From: Cronobacter universalis NCTC 9529
Lineage (GTDB): Bacteria > Pseudomonadota > Gammaproteobacteria > Enterobacterales > Enterobacteriaceae
DNA: 64,000 nt
Assembly: GCF_001277175.1 (NCBI RefSeq)
Contig: NZ_CP012257.1
Location: 4,243,097-4,307,096 of the forward strand
Reading direction: 5' to 3'
Below, in pieces: positions 39,830 to 55,413 of this stretch; position 1 is the first letter of the stretch; every line of letters starts with the position of its first letter. The translations under genes were made by a program, and so were the position numbers. A model generated the notes under the pieces. That model did no database searches and was not told the DNA's origin. It saw only the letters and a list, made by a program, of their open reading frames with translations.

Positions 39830-41200
39830 ATGTCTAGCCATGCTATGAGCGTTGTGATCCTTGCCGCTGGCAAAGGCACGCGCATGTACTCCGATCTTCC
39901 AAAAGTGCTGCACACTCTGGCCGGGAAGCCGATGGTGCAACACGTGATTGACGCCGCAAAGCATGTCGGCGCGCAACATGTTCATCTGGTTTACGGTCAT
40001 GGCGGCGATCTGCTGCAAAGCACCCTCAAAGACGCCTCGCTCAACTGGGTATTACAGGCCGAGCAGCTTGGCACCGGTCATGCGATGCAGCAGGCGGCGC
40101 CGTTCTTCAGCGACGATGAAGATGTGCTGATGCTCTACGGCGACGTTCCGCTGATCTCGGTTGATACCCTGCAACAGCTCTGCGCGGCGAAGCCGCAGGG
40201 CGGCATTGGCCTGTTAACCGTGAAGCTCGACGACCCGACCGGCTATGGCCGCATTACCCGTGAGAACGGAAAAGTCTCCGGGATCGTTGAGCATAAAGAC
40301 GCCAGCGACGAGCAGCGTCAGATTAACGAAATCAACACCGGCATCCTGGTGGCCAACGGCGCGGATCTGAAACGCTGGCTGGCGAAGCTCGACAATAACA
40401 ATGCCCAGGGCGAATACTACATCACCGACATCATCGCGATGGCCTGGAACGAAGGCCGCGAGATTGCCGCCGTGCATCCGCAGCGTTTAAGCGAAGTGGA
40501 AGGCGTGAACAACCGCCTGCAACTGGCGCGTCTTGAGCGCGTTTACCAGGCCGAGCAGGCGGAAAAACTGCTGCTGGCGGGCGTGATGCTGCGCGACCCG
40601 GCGCGTTTTGACCTGCGCGGCAGCCTGAAACACGGGCGCGATGTCGAAATTGACGCTAACGTCATTATTGAAGGCGATGTAGTGCTGGGCAATCGCGTGA
40701 AAATCGGCGCGGGCTGCGTGATTAAAAACAGCGTCATCGGCGATGACTGCGAAATCAGCCCTTACAGCGTGGTGGAAGACGCTCGTCTTGACGCCGCCTG
40801 CACCATCGGGCCGTTCGCGCGTCTGCGTCCGGGCGCGGAGCTTCTCGAAGGCGCGCATGTCGGCAACTTTGTCGAGATGAAAAAAGCGCGTCTGGGGAAA
40901 GGCTCGAAAGCGGGTCACCTGACTTATCTTGGCGATGCGGAGATTGGCGATAACGTTAATATCGGCGCGGGCACCATCACCTGTAACTATGATGGCGCGA
41001 ACAAGCACAAGACGATTATCGGCGATGATGTGTTTGTCGGCTCCGATACCCAATTAGTCGCGCCGGTGACGGTGGCGAAAGGCGCGACCATCGCCGCAGG
41101 CACAACGGTGACGCGCGACATCGCGGAAAATGAGCTGGTGCTCACCCGCGTGCCGCAGGTACATAAGCAGGGCTGGCGTCGCCCGGTGAAGAAAAAATAA
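39830..41200 (+). CDS. glmU: Bifunctional UDP-GlcNAc pyrophosphorylase / glucosamine-1-phosphate N-acetyltransferase
   Basis: A 456-residue enzyme, the E. coli length. The N-terminal uridylyltransferase domain carries L11AAGKGTRM19. The C-terminal left-handed beta-helix of hexapeptide repeats (from about residue 250; for example [20 protein letters not shown]) is the acetyltransferase. It makes UDP-N-acetylglucosamine for peptidoglycan and lipopolysaccharide. It precedes glmS, with a 227-bp gap containing a REP-like hairpin. Confidence 0.98.
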   Translation: MSSHAMSVVILAAGKGTRMYSDLPKVLHTLAGKPMVQHVIDAAKHVGAQHVHLVYGHGGDLLQSTLKDASLNWVLQAEQLGTGHAMQQAAPFFSDDEDVLMLYGDVPLISVDTLQQLCAAKPQGGIGLLTVKLDDPTGYGRITRENGKVSGIVEHKDASDEQRQINEINTGILVANGADLKRWLAKLDNNNAQGEYYITDIIAMAWNEGREIAAVHPQRLSEVEGVNNRLQLARLERVYQAEQAEKLLLAGVMLRDPARFDLRGSLKHGRDVEIDANVIIEGDVVLGNRVKIGAGCVIKNSVIGDDCEISPYSVVEDARLDAACTIGPFARLRPGAELLEGAHVGNFVEMKKARLGKGSKAGHLTYLGDAEIGDNVNIGAGTITCNYDGANKHKTIIGDDVFVGSDTQLVAPVTVAKGATIAAGTTVTRDIAENELVLTRVPQVHKQGWRRPVKKK

Positions 41201-41211
41201 GTCATGTTTAT

Positions 41212-41236
41212 GGTGGGTGCGCTTTGCCTGCCCGCC
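41212..41236. repeat. REP-like hairpin between glmU and glmS
   Basis: A GGTGGGT/GCCCGCC imperfect dyad with a GCGCTTTGCCT loop region resembles the repeat units at 50468-50492 and 50519-50543. Its sequence differs from the canonical E. coli REP. It sits just after the glmU stop codon. Confidence 0.55.
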
Positions 41237-41427
41237 ATACGTTTTTGTCGGCCGGATAGCAGTCATGCTCTGCGGCAGACGCGGGATGAGGGGATAACAT
41301 AATCCTCCGCCCACAGGCAGTGCTAAAACGATAACCCCACTCTCTACAAGGCTCGGGGAGCCCGGAAAACGGGCAAATACAGGTCGGCGACAACGCATGG
41401 CGAAATGCCATTGTCAGGAAATTAATT

Positions 41428-43257
<1,830 letters not shown>

Positions 43258-43285
43258 CGCCTTCTCGCGCGTGTTATGCTCTGAA

Positions 43286-43316
43286 GAGGTTGCCGGAAGG
43301 CAGCCTCTTTTTTTTA
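43286..43316 (+). terminator. glmS terminator
   Basis: GAGGTTGCC and GGCAGCCTC pair imperfectly and are followed by eight Ts, about 30 bp after the glmS stop codon. Confidence 0.88.
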
Positions 43317-43336
43317 ACGTCACGGAAAGGGATGTT

Positions 43337-43954
43337 ATGTCGCTAAAGCGCTTTCTCGCCGGTACGCGGTTTTATCAGCTCATTACCTACAGCGCAGAGG
43401 TGGATGACGATATCGCCCACCGCAGGCTGCATAAGCTCAAACTTAAAATGGCCGAGCGCCACGATCTGCCCGATGTCCGCATTATCGGCTCGCGCCGTTT
43501 CTGGCGAGTGCCGGTGGGGTGCGTCTATGCCATGGCATTGAGTGCCGTCCTCAATCTCGCCGCGCTGCGGCCCGCTTTTTCTGTGTTGTGGATACTCTCA
43601 GGCGTTATCTGGCTGGTGCTGCTGATACTCGTGACGTTGATGATAGAAAAAGGGCGGCGCCGCGGTTTGCAGCTGTTTCTCTACAGCGCGTTTTTTCATG
43701 CGGCGTTAAGCCTGGTAACGCTGGCTGCCGGATTGATCCTGTGTCCGCTCTCCGGTGTGTTCTGGCTCTGCTGGAGCGCGGGCGCGCTGCTGGTGTGGGC
43801 CGCCTGGCGTATGATGAACAGTGAGGAGATGTTCAGGCTGGGCCGCTGGTGTCTGGCGAACAAGATGCGACGCGCTCATACCAACGCCCTTCAGCGTCCG
43901 TCGGAAAAACGCGCCTTAAAACGGGCAAAACATCGCGATAAGCCTGACCGATAA
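43337..43954 (+). CDS. Uncharacterised four-helix membrane protein
   Basis: I do not recognise this 205-residue protein. The ATG at 43337 follows GGAAAGGGATG; an in-frame ATG at 43214 would run through the glmS end and its terminator and is rejected. Residues 1-55 are soluble and basic. Four hydrophobic segments follow at about 58-76, 82-104, 111-136 and 138-158. The C terminus (175-205) is very basic (KRALKRAKHR). It lies alone between glmS and a convergent periplasmic protein gene, a place where E. coli K-12 has no gene. Confidence 0.75.
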   Translation: MSLKRFLAGTRFYQLITYSAEVDDDIAHRRLHKLKLKMAERHDLPDVRIIGSRRFWRVPVGCVYAMALSAVLNLAALRPAFSVLWILSGVIWLVLLILVTLMIEKGRRRGLQLFLYSAFFHAALSLVTLAAGLILCPLSGVFWLCWSAGALLVWAAWRMMNSEEMFRLGRWCLANKMRRAHTNALQRPSEKRALKRAKHRDKPDR

Positions 43955-43998
43955 AATGATTAAGCTCCCTGCCTGTCGCTATACAGGGAGCGCATCGC

Positions 43999-44325
43999 TT
44001 ATTTAATCTTGCGTTTTAAATCGTCCAGCTCACGGGACAGCTTGTCGTTTTCCTGCTCCAGCGCCCGCACGCGATTTTCCAGATCGCTATCTTTTCTGTC
44101 GTCCGAATAGCGGTTTTGCTCTTTGCGCTTATACGCCTCGACGGCCTTTTCCACATCCGAGATATCGACGTTAGACGGTGCCACGACGCCATCGCCGGTA
44201 AATATCGTCACCGGCGCGCCGTGAATACGGGTACTGTGGTCATCCAGTTGAACCGGCGCGGCATAACTTATTGATGAAAAAGTAAGTAATGACGCTGCGG
44301 AGAAAAGTGACATTTTTTTTATCAT
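43999..44325 (-). CDS. Predicted small periplasmic protein with C-terminal coiled coil
   Basis: A 108-residue protein with a clear signal peptide (MIKKMSLFSAASLLTFSSIS, cleavage near residues 22-23) and a short central region. A heptad-patterned C-terminal coiled coil spans about residues 80-106 (LENRVRALEQENDKLSREL). AAGGA 8 bases upstream supports the ATG. I do not know its function; coiled coils of this kind often mediate oligomerisation. It is divergent from pstS, so its promoter shares the 198-bp gap with the Pho boxes and phosphate control is possible. A weak inverted repeat (43964-43991) follows it. Confidence 0.8.
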   Translation of the reverse strand: MIKKMSLFSAASLLTFSSISYAAPVQLDDHSTRIHGAPVTIFTGDGVVAPSNVDISDVEKAVEAYKRKEQNRYSDDRKDSDLENRVRALEQENDKLSRELDDLKRKIK

Positions 44326-44417
44326 TACGGCTATCCTTATAAATGACGGGCGGGTTGCGGAATTATAAAAGCATTATTATTCAGAAGGTTAAGTAAGACA
44401 TTTCTGCATCTTTTTCA

Positions 44418-44468
44418 TTGTCATAAAACTGTCATAATTCGTACATTTATCTGTCACCAAACTGTCCT
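44418..44468 (+). promoter_or_regulatory. Two Pho boxes (PhoB sites) upstream of pstS
   Basis: TTGTCATAAAACTGTCAT (44418-44435) and CTGTCACCAAACTGTCCT (44451-44468) each contain two 7-bp half-sites 11 bp apart, the PhoB pattern. They start 33 bp apart, about three helical turns, 55 bp before the pstS ATG. They should place pstSCAB-phoU under phosphate-starvation control by PhoBR. Confidence 0.92.
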
Positions 44469-44484
44469 ACTTTGCTCACCGTAG

Positions 44485-45564
<1,080 letters not shown>

Positions 45565-45577
45565 TCGAGATTTACCG

Positions 45578-45670
45578 ATGATGGCGGATGGCGCTTCGCT
45601 TATCCGCCCTACAAAAATCCGGTAACATGCTGTTTTTGTAGGCCCGGTACGCATCACGCTGCCGGGCATC
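45578..45670. repeat. REP pair (BIME-like) between pstS and pstC
   Basis: Two dyads occur: GGCGGAT...ATCCGCC (45583-45608) and GCCCGGTA...TGCCGGGC (45642-45667). They lie in opposite orientation around CTACAAAAA and TTTTTGTAGG, like bacterial interspersed mosaic elements. Such hairpins stabilise upstream mRNA, fitting the need for much more PstS than PstC. Confidence 0.8.
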
Positions 45671-45699
45671 ATTCAAAACAGAGTTTAACTGAAGAGTGA

Positions 45700-47552
<1,853 letters not shown>

Positions 47553-47560
47553 TTTTTTGA

Positions 47561-48376
<816 letters not shown>

Positions 48377-48434
48377 TATGCCCGGATATCTCATGTGGGC
48401 CGCTTTTGAATTTATCGGGCATGTGGAGTGCTAA

Positions 48435-49160
48435 ATGGATAATCTGAATCTGAATAAACATATTTCCGGTCAGTTCAACGCTGAGCTGGAATACATTCGC
48501 ACCCAGGTGATGACCATGGGCGGGCTGGTGGAGCAGCAGCTCTCCGATGCGATTACCGCCATGCACAACCAGGACAGCGAACTGGCCAAACGCGTCATCG
48601 ACGGCGACAAAAAGGTCAACATGATGGAAGTGGCGATCGATGAAGCCTGCGTGCGCATCATCGCCAAGCGCCAGCCGACCGCGAGCGATCTGCGTCTGGT
48701 GATGGCCATTATTAAAACCATCGCGGAGCTGGAGCGCATCGGCGATGTGGCGGATAAAATCTGCCGCACCGCGCTGGAGAAATTCTCGCATCAGCACCAG
48801 CCGCTGCTGGTGAGCCTGGAGTCGCTTGGCCGCCATACCGTGCAGATGCTGCATGACGTGCTGGACGCTTTCGCGCGTATGGATCTCGACGAAGCGGTGC
48901 GTATCTATCGCGAAGATAAAAAAGTCGACCAGGAATATGAAGGCATCGTGCGTCAGTTGATGACCTACATGATGGAAGACTCCCGCACGATCCCGAGCGT
49001 GCTGACCGCGCTTTTCTGCGCCCGCTCTATCGAGCGCATCGGCGATCGCTGCCAGAATATCTGCGAATACATTTTCTATTTCGTGAAGGGCCAGGATTTC
49101 CGCCATGTGGGCGGCGACGAGCTGGATAAACTGCTCGCCGGTAAAGATCCGAAAGAATAA
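48435..49160 (+). CDS. phoU: Phosphate-signalling regulator PhoU
   Basis: A 241-residue all-helical protein with two PhoU repeats (metal-binding E/DxxxD motifs, for example [19 protein letters not shown] and [15 protein letters not shown]). It links Pst transport to PhoR inhibition when phosphate is ample. A palindrome GCCCTCGC...GCGAGGGC (49168-49188) follows as a weak terminator. Confidence 0.98.
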   Translation: MDNLNLNKHISGQFNAELEYIRTQVMTMGGLVEQQLSDAITAMHNQDSELAKRVIDGDKKVNMMEVAIDEACVRIIAKRQPTASDLRLVMAIIKTIAELERIGDVADKICRTALEKFSHQHQPLLVSLESLGRHTVQMLHDVLDAFARMDLDEAVRIYREDKKVDQEYEGIVRQLMTYMMEDSRTIPSVLTALFCARSIERIGDRCQNICEYIFYFVKGQDFRHVGGDELDKLLAGKDPKE

Positions 49161-49260
49161 GCCTGCCGCCCTCGCCGCGCGCGAGGGCAATTTTGGGGCG
49201 CGCGTCGCTCCTTTTGCGGATTTTACTCAATACTATAAGGGGTTACCGAGCCCGTTATAA

Positions 49261-50445
<1,185 letters not shown>

Positions 50446-50467
50446 CGGGAGTCGGTGGGGCGTTAAA

Positions 50468-50543
50468 GGTGGGTGCGCTGCGCTTACCCACCCTACAAAA
50501 TTAGCAACCCCTTCGTACGGCGGGTAAGCGAAGCGCACCCGCC
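50468..50543. repeat. Opposed pair of REP-like repeats
   Basis: Unit 1 (50468-50492, stem GGTGGGT/ACCCACC) and unit 2 (50519-50543, stem GGCGGGT/ACCCGCC) are near-identical in inverse orientation, both with a GCGCTT-type core. They form a BIME between two convergent genes. Confidence 0.8.
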
Positions 50544-50555
50544 ATCACCCGCAAA

Positions 50556-51221
50556 TCAGCGCGTCACATCCCAGCCGCGCGCCCGCCACAGCGCAGGCAA
50601 CTGCGCCAGATCGGTAAACACCGTCACATTGGGGTGCTCCAGCGGCGGGTTATGCGGATCGGCACAGAAGTAAAACACCTGCATCCCGGCGGCGATGCCC
50701 GCTTTTGCGCCCGCGGCGGAATCATCCACCAGAATGCAGCGCTCTACATTCACCTGCATCGCATCGGCGGCAAAATGCATCAACGCCGGATCGGGTTTCC
50801 AGCGCTGAATATCGTAGCCGCTGAACAGCTTGCCGGTGAAATAGCGCAGCATGCCGGTTTTCCCGAGCGATTGCTGCATTTTGCTCACCGGGCCGTTTGA
50901 GACGATACACATCGGCACCGTCACTTTCTCAAGCAGCGCCGCCGCACCGGGGATCTCTTCCAGCTCTGCGTCAAAAAGGCGCGCCACTTCCGCGCGGTAG
51001 ACCGGTTCGAGTTCGGCTTTCTCCAGCCGCACGCCATATTCGGCATTGATTGTATCAATGATTTCGTAGAGCTTTACGCCTTTGAAGCGCTTAAACACCT
51101 CTTCCAGGTCAAGCGTAATGCCTGCCCTTGCGAACATATGCACATAGGCGCGGGAGCAGATCACTTCGCTATCCACCAGCGTACCGTCGCAGTCGAAAAA
51201 TACCGCTTCAATTCGGGACAT
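50556..51221 (-). CDS. yieH: HAD-family 6-phosphogluconate phosphatase YieH
   Basis: A 221-residue phosphatase of the beta-phosphoglucomutase-like HAD class. Motif I is FFDCDGTLVDSE (the two catalytic Asp), motif II is IVSNGP, motif III is near RWKPDP, and motif IV is CILVDDSAAG. The E. coli orthologue dephosphorylates 6-phosphogluconate and purine nucleotides. It is divergent from adeP. Confidence 0.94.
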   Translation of the reverse strand: MSRIEAVFFDCDGTLVDSEVICSRAYVHMFARAGITLDLEEVFKRFKGVKLYEIIDTINAEYGVRLEKAELEPVYRAEVARLFDAELEEIPGAAALLEKVTVPMCIVSNGPVSKMQQSLGKTGMLRYFTGKLFSGYDIQRWKPDPALMHFAADAMQVNVERCILVDDSAAGAKAGIAAGMQVFYFCADPHNPPLEHPNVTVFTDLAQLPALWRARGWDVTR

Positions 51222-51390
51222 GCCGTTTCCTGTTGTTGCAAGTTGAACGATTACTCTAAGCGCTTTGCGTCACGCAATCGATGCCGTATAAGCAAATTCA
51301 ATGAAAAAAAGTCTGTGACGACCGTCAATATCGCGCCGTTTTGGTATAGGATAGCGACGAATTTTTCCCCTCCTTGTACGGAATTAGAGA

Positions 51391-52728
51391 ATGAGCCAAC
51401 AACCGACGTCCCAGACCGAAGGGCAGGGATTGCTTGAGCGCGTGTTTAAGTTACGCGCACACGGCACCACGGCCCGCACCGAGGTCATTGCCGGGGTAAC
51501 CACCTTCCTGACGATGGTATATATCGTTTTTGTGAACCCGCAGATCCTCGGCGCGGCTGGGATGGATACCAGCGCCGTCTTTGTAACCACCTGTCTTATC
51601 GCCGCGTTCGGCAGCATTCTGATGGGCCTGCTGGCAAACCTGCCGGTCGCGCTGGCGCCGGCGATGGGCCTGAACGCCTTCTTCGCGTTTGTGGTCGTTG
51701 GCGCAATGGGGCTCTCCTGGCAGGTAGGGATGGGCGCGATTTTCTGGGGCGCGGTGGGCTTGCTGCTGCTGACCATTTTCCGCGTGCGCTACTGGATGAT
51801 CGCTAACATTCCGGTGAGCCTGCGTATCGGGATCACCAGCGGTATCGGTCTGTTTATCGGCATGATGGGGCTTAAAAACGCGGGCGTTATCGTCGCGAAC
51901 CCGGAGACGCTGGTGACTATCGGCAATCTCACCTCCCACACCACGCTGCTTGGCGTGCTGGGCTTCTTTATCATCGCGATTCTTGCTTCCCGCAATATTC
52001 ATGCCGCGGTGCTCGTCTCCATCGTCGTGACCACGCTGCTGGGCCTGGCGTTTGGCGATGTGCATTTCAAAGGCGTGGTGTCAGAGCCGCCGAGCGTGAT
52101 GACGGTGCTGGGCCATGTCGATCTCGCGGGCTCGCTGGATATCGGCCTCGCCGGCGTGATTTTCTCGTTTATGCTGGTCAACCTGTTCGACTCCTCCGGT
52201 ACGCTGATTGGCGTGACCGATAAAGCCGGGCTTGCCGATGAAAGCGGCAAATTCCCGCGCATGAAGCAGGCGCTGTATGTGGACAGCATCTCCTCTGTGG
52301 CGGGCTCGTTTATCGGAACGTCGTCTGTGACCGCCTATATCGAATCCTCGTCCGGCGTCTCCATTGGCGGGCGCACCGGCCTTACCGCGGTCGTGGTCGG
52401 CCTGCTGTTCCTGCTGGTGATTTTCCTCTCGCCGCTCGCGGGTATGGTGCCGCCTTACGCCGCCGCGGGCGCGCTGATTTACGTTGGCGTACTAATGACG
52501 TCCAGCCTGTCGCGCGTGAAGTGGGATGACCTGACCGAGGCCGTGCCGGCGTTTATCACAGCCGTCATGATGCCGTTTAGCTTCTCGATTACCGAAGGCA
52601 TCGCGCTGGGCTTTATCTCTTACTGCGTGATGAAGATTTTCACCGGTCGCCTGCGCGATCTGAACGCCTGCGTGCTGGTCGTGGCGCTGCTGTTCCTGCT
52701 GAAAATCGTCTTTATCGACGCGCATTAA
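51391..52728 (+). CDS. adeP: Adenine permease AdeP (PurP/YieG)
   Basis: A 445-residue purine:proton symporter of the NCS2/AzgA-like family with about 12-14 helices, nearly identical to E. coli YieG. Recognisable are GTTARTEVIAGVTTFLTMVY, APAMGLNAFFAF and DSSGTLIGVTDKAGL. It takes up adenine. Confidence 0.94.
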   Translation: MSQQPTSQTEGQGLLERVFKLRAHGTTARTEVIAGVTTFLTMVYIVFVNPQILGAAGMDTSAVFVTTCLIAAFGSILMGLLANLPVALAPAMGLNAFFAFVVVGAMGLSWQVGMGAIFWGAVGLLLLTIFRVRYWMIANIPVSLRIGITSGIGLFIGMMGLKNAGVIVANPETLVTIGNLTSHTTLLGVLGFFIIAILASRNIHAAVLVSIVVTTLLGLAFGDVHFKGVVSEPPSVMTVLGHVDLAGSLDIGLAGVIFSFMLVNLFDSSGTLIGVTDKAGLADESGKFPRMKQALYVDSISSVAGSFIGTSSVTAYIESSSGVSIGGRTGLTAVVVGLLFLLVIFLSPLAGMVPPYAAAGALIYVGVLMTSSLSRVKWDDLTEAVPAFITAVMMPFSFSITEGIALGFISYCVMKIFTGRLRDLNACVLVVALLFLLKIVFIDAH

Positions 52729-52729
52729 T

Positions 52730-52763
52730 CAAAAAGGCCAGCGAATCGCTGGCCTTTTTATTA
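52730..52763. terminator. Bidirectional terminator between adeP and chrR
   Basis: AAAAGGCCAGCGA and TCGCTGGCCTTTT form a near-perfect stem with T-runs on both strands, serving the convergent adeP and chrR genes. Confidence 0.9.
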
Positions 52764-53330
52764 TCAGCGGCGCACCCGCTTAATGTATTCCGCAAACGCG
52801 GTCAGCTGGCCGGTCAGGTGATCCAGCGTACTCTGGTCCACCACTTCGCCGGTCTGCGTATCCACTTTGTTCTGAATCGCCCCGCCCATAAACTCCGGTT
52901 TGTTCATCACCATCGCATCGAGAAACACCAGGATCTGACGCAGATGATACTGGCAGCGCGCGCCGCCAATCGCGCCCATTGAGCTGGTCTGAATAAGCAC
53001 CGGCTTGCCCGCGAGCGGCTGGTCGGGCAGGCGCGACAGCCAGTCAATGGCGTTCTTCAGCCCGCCCGGCACCGAATAGTTATACTCCGGCGTCACAATC
53101 ACCACGCCATCCGCCTCGCGGATCTGCGCGGCTATCGCTTCCACCGTCTGCGGAAAGCCGTCTTCCTGCTGGATATCGGCGTCATAAATCGGGATGTCGC
53201 GGATAGAGGGCAGCTCAGCCACCGTCATACCGGCGGGCGCCAGTTTCGGCAGCGTACGCGCCACCATCGCGTTAAAGGAGCCTTTGCGCAGGCTGCCAAT
53301 CAGCGTCACTACTTTTAGCGTGTCAGACAT
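52764..53330 (-). CDS. chrR: NAD(P)H-dependent FMN reductase (quinone/chromate reductase ChrR/YieF)
   Basis: A 188-residue flavodoxin-fold enzyme with the FMN phosphate loop GSLRKGSFN (residues 12-20) and the PEYNYSVPGGLKNAIDW signature of NADPH-dependent FMN reductases. The E. coli enzyme reduces quinones and chromate by two-electron transfer. It lies 27 bp downstream of yieE, as in E. coli. Confidence 0.94.
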   Translation of the reverse strand: MSDTLKVVTLIGSLRKGSFNAMVARTLPKLAPAGMTVAELPSIRDIPIYDADIQQEDGFPQTVEAIAAQIREADGVVIVTPEYNYSVPGGLKNAIDWLSRLPDQPLAGKPVLIQTSSMGAIGGARCQYHLRQILVFLDAMVMNKPEFMGGAIQNKVDTQTGEVVDQSTLDHLTGQLTAFAEYIKRVRR

Positions 53331-53357
53331 AGAAACCTCCAGGATGGTTAAAGCAGA

Positions 53358-54107
53358 TTAGTTGATAATCATCGCTTTTTCCGAGGGCAAACTGGTAAAA
53401 CGCATCAGACGCGTATCCGGGCTGGTGCTGCGTTTGCGCATATCCGGCAGGCTGCGCCAGCCCTGCACGCTGTCATATTCCCACAGATAGAGCTTTTCAA
53501 TGGCAGGCGATACCGCGACCGTCCAGATCAGCACGTCTTCGGCGTCGCAGGCGGCCTCGACCAGCGGAAACTGCGCCACGCGCAGCTTGCCGGAGCCCGG
53601 CAACAGCTGGAACTGCTGGCCGTCGTCGTGCTGCTGGCCCGTCAGCTTCAGCAGGCTGCGGCGCAGCGTCACCAGCTGCGTGCGCGCTTCCAGCGGGTCG
53701 TTTTGATTATCTATCCAGATGGTTTCATTTTTGCTGAGCGTGTGGCCGGTTTGCGGCGCGAGCGGATGCGTAAAGGTGCGCGTGGCGGGCTGCAATTCCA
53801 TATCGAGCCCGCAACAGCCTTCTGTGGTAATCGCCACACCCAGCATATTGCCGGTATGGGCGAGCGAGAAATCGGCAAGCCCGGCGTCGGTAAAGCGCGG
53901 GCGGCCCTGCTCATTCACTACGATTTCGGGCAGCACCGGAATGCCGTAAAGCATAAACACCAGCTCTGCCAGCAGCGAGCGCGACGCAAGAAAGCGGCCG
54001 CGGCGGTGTTCCGGCAGGCATTGCGCGGCTTTCAGCGCGTCGGCGGAAAGCCGCGGAGAGAGACTGAATTCGGGGCCAAGCGTCCCTCTTGCAAAGTGCG
54101 TTGCCAT
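53358..54107 (-). CDS. yieE: Putative 4'-phosphopantetheinyl transferase YieE
   Basis: A 249-residue protein equal in length to E. coli YieE, assigned to the Sfp-type phosphopantetheinyl transferase superfamily. The N-terminal RFLASRSLLAEL and the GLDMEL metal-binding motif (about residues 98-103; the usual form is GxDxE) are seen. Its carrier-protein target is unknown. It is upstream of chrR and next to the accessory island. Confidence 0.88.
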   Translation of the reverse strand: MATHFARGTLGPEFSLSPRLSADALKAAQCLPEHRRGRFLASRSLLAELVFMLYGIPVLPEIVVNEQGRPRFTDAGLADFSLAHTGNMLGVAITTEGCCGLDMELQPATRTFTHPLAPQTGHTLSKNETIWIDNQNDPLEARTQLVTLRRSLLKLTGQQHDDGQQFQLLPGSGKLRVAQFPLVEAACDAEDVLIWTVAVSPAIEKLYLWEYDSVQGWRSLPDMRKRSTSPDTRLMRFTSLPSEKAMIIN

Positions 54108-54280
54108 TTTTCACTCCATGATAATGGTCAGTAACGGGTAATTATCGAAATGGTAAATGCGTAATCTGCAACTCATCAGTCCGCTAATATTTAGGTTTTA
54201 ATGCCTAATGCGAACGCTGAAAAGTACTCTGTACGGACTTTTACAAAATTATCGCACACCGTGAGGCACCGCACCGGTAA

Positions 54281-54303
54281 AAAGGCGCCATCCTGCGCCT
54301 TCG
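54281..54303 (-). terminator. Terminator downstream of the LysR-type gene
   Basis: On the minus strand AAGGCGC and GCGCCTT pair and are followed by TTTTTACC, just after the regulator stop codon. The rest of the gap to yieE (54108-54280) is AT-rich and shows nothing else. Confidence 0.75.
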
Positions 54304-54322
54304 CGACAGTGGACAACGCCGT

Positions 54323-55183
54323 TTAAGCCGTCAGCGGGATCTCGGGCAGATGCACCACATTGTTATAGAACGACTCCAGATCGTGCTCGGTCAGAATCGG
54401 CTCTTTCATTATCAGATGCACATCAAGGACATCCTCAAAGCCCGGCAAAATGTTCAGTCCGTTCGACTGCGCCAGTTCCTGAGAAATAATCCCGATGCTG
54501 CTAAAACTCTTCATTAAAGAAACGGTAATCAGCTCGCTGCCGGAGAAAATCACGCTCGTCTCCTGCAGCAGTGGCTTATGCAGGGCGGTAAATTTATCAA
54601 AGCTCGCTGAGTACGGGCACTCCGCCAGCGGCTGCACCAGCGTCGTGGCGGTCGCTGCGTTTTCCGCCGAGCAGGCGGCGATCACTTTGATATGCAGCCC
54701 GGTTAATTTAATGCTGTAGAAGCCTGGCGGCACATTCCCGCCCAGCACGACCGCGATATCCGTCTCGTCTTTAGCGATTTTCACCAGATTTTCCGGCGAT
54801 TCCGACGTGCTGAAAATCACGCTGTAGTCGCTCAGTTTGTCGATCATAAAGTTAATGATTTTTTTGTTGGTATCGACAGAGAACGTGCTGTTGAGGGCAA
54901 TGCGAATGGGCGTCGTGGTGCTTTTCTTGAGCTGTTCGGCTTTCAGGCGCAGATGTTCGGAGGTTTTGACGACGTTCATAATATAGGGCAGTAAATGCGT
55001 GCCCTCGGGGGTTAGTACCACGCCTTTATTATTGCGGTTAAATATTTTAAATCCGAAATATTCTTCCGCTTTGTTGAGTTGCGCCGCCAGCGCCTGAATG
55101 GTGAGGTTAGCCTCTTCCGCGGCGCAGGTTAACGAACCCATCTGCGCGGTTTTCAGCAGATTCCTCAAAACCTTAATATCCAT
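54323..55183 (-). CDS. LysR-type transcriptional regulator of the amino-acid hydroxylase island
   Basis: A 286-residue regulator. The N-terminal winged helix (MDIKVLRNLLKTAQMGSLTC, then QALAAQLNKAEEYFGFKIF) is typical of LysR proteins, and a two-lobed effector domain follows (about residues 90-286). The start at 55183 is chosen over an ATG 12 bases upstream because GGGG lies at normal spacing. It is divergent from the dioxygenase gene, the usual sign that it controls that operon. It is not the YidZ LysR protein found at this site in E. coli. The ligand is unknown; an amino acid is a reasonable guess. Confidence 0.9.
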   Translation of the reverse strand: MDIKVLRNLLKTAQMGSLTCAAEEANLTIQALAAQLNKAEEYFGFKIFNRNNKGVVLTPEGTHLLPYIMNVVKTSEHLRLKAEQLKKSTTTPIRIALNSTFSVDTNKKIINFMIDKLSDYSVIFSTSESPENLVKIAKDETDIAVVLGGNVPPGFYSIKLTGLHIKVIAACSAENAATATTLVQPLAECPYSASFDKFTALHKPLLQETSVIFSGSELITVSLMKSFSSIGIISQELAQSNGLNILPGFEDVLDVHLIMKEPILTEHDLESFYNNVVHLPEIPLTA

Positions 55184-55413
55184 ATGCCACCCCATGACGT
55201 GCCGGTCTTTCCTTTATATCAACCGCCATAAGAATTATCAATTGATATGCGGCTATTGCGCTGGTCGAAAACTCGGATGTTAACCGTTTTTGAGGTCAGA
55301 TAATCCTTAAGATGTCCTGCTTAAAACGATTATTAAGGTGACTGAAAAAGAATTGAATATAAATAACTTAATTAGCTGGTAGTTTAACACAAAACCAAAC
55401 CTACCCACTCTGG
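55184..55413. promoter_or_regulatory. Divergent control region with dyads (candidate LysR sites)
   Basis: This AT-rich 230-bp gap contains a perfect palindrome ATCAATTGAT (55237-55246) inside a larger imperfect dyad (CCGCCATA ... TATGCGG, about 55223-55252). A second dyad CCTTAA (55305-55310) ... TTAAGG (55333-55338) lies closer to the dioxygenase. These are candidate recognition and activation sites. I see no strong -35/-10 pair for the operon, as expected of an activator-dependent promoter. Confidence 0.55.

Noticed and set aside
54323..55183. Identification of the LysR gene as yidZ, which lies at this site in E. coli
   Set aside because: The N-terminal and effector sequences do not resemble YidZ, and the gene is divergent from a different operon.
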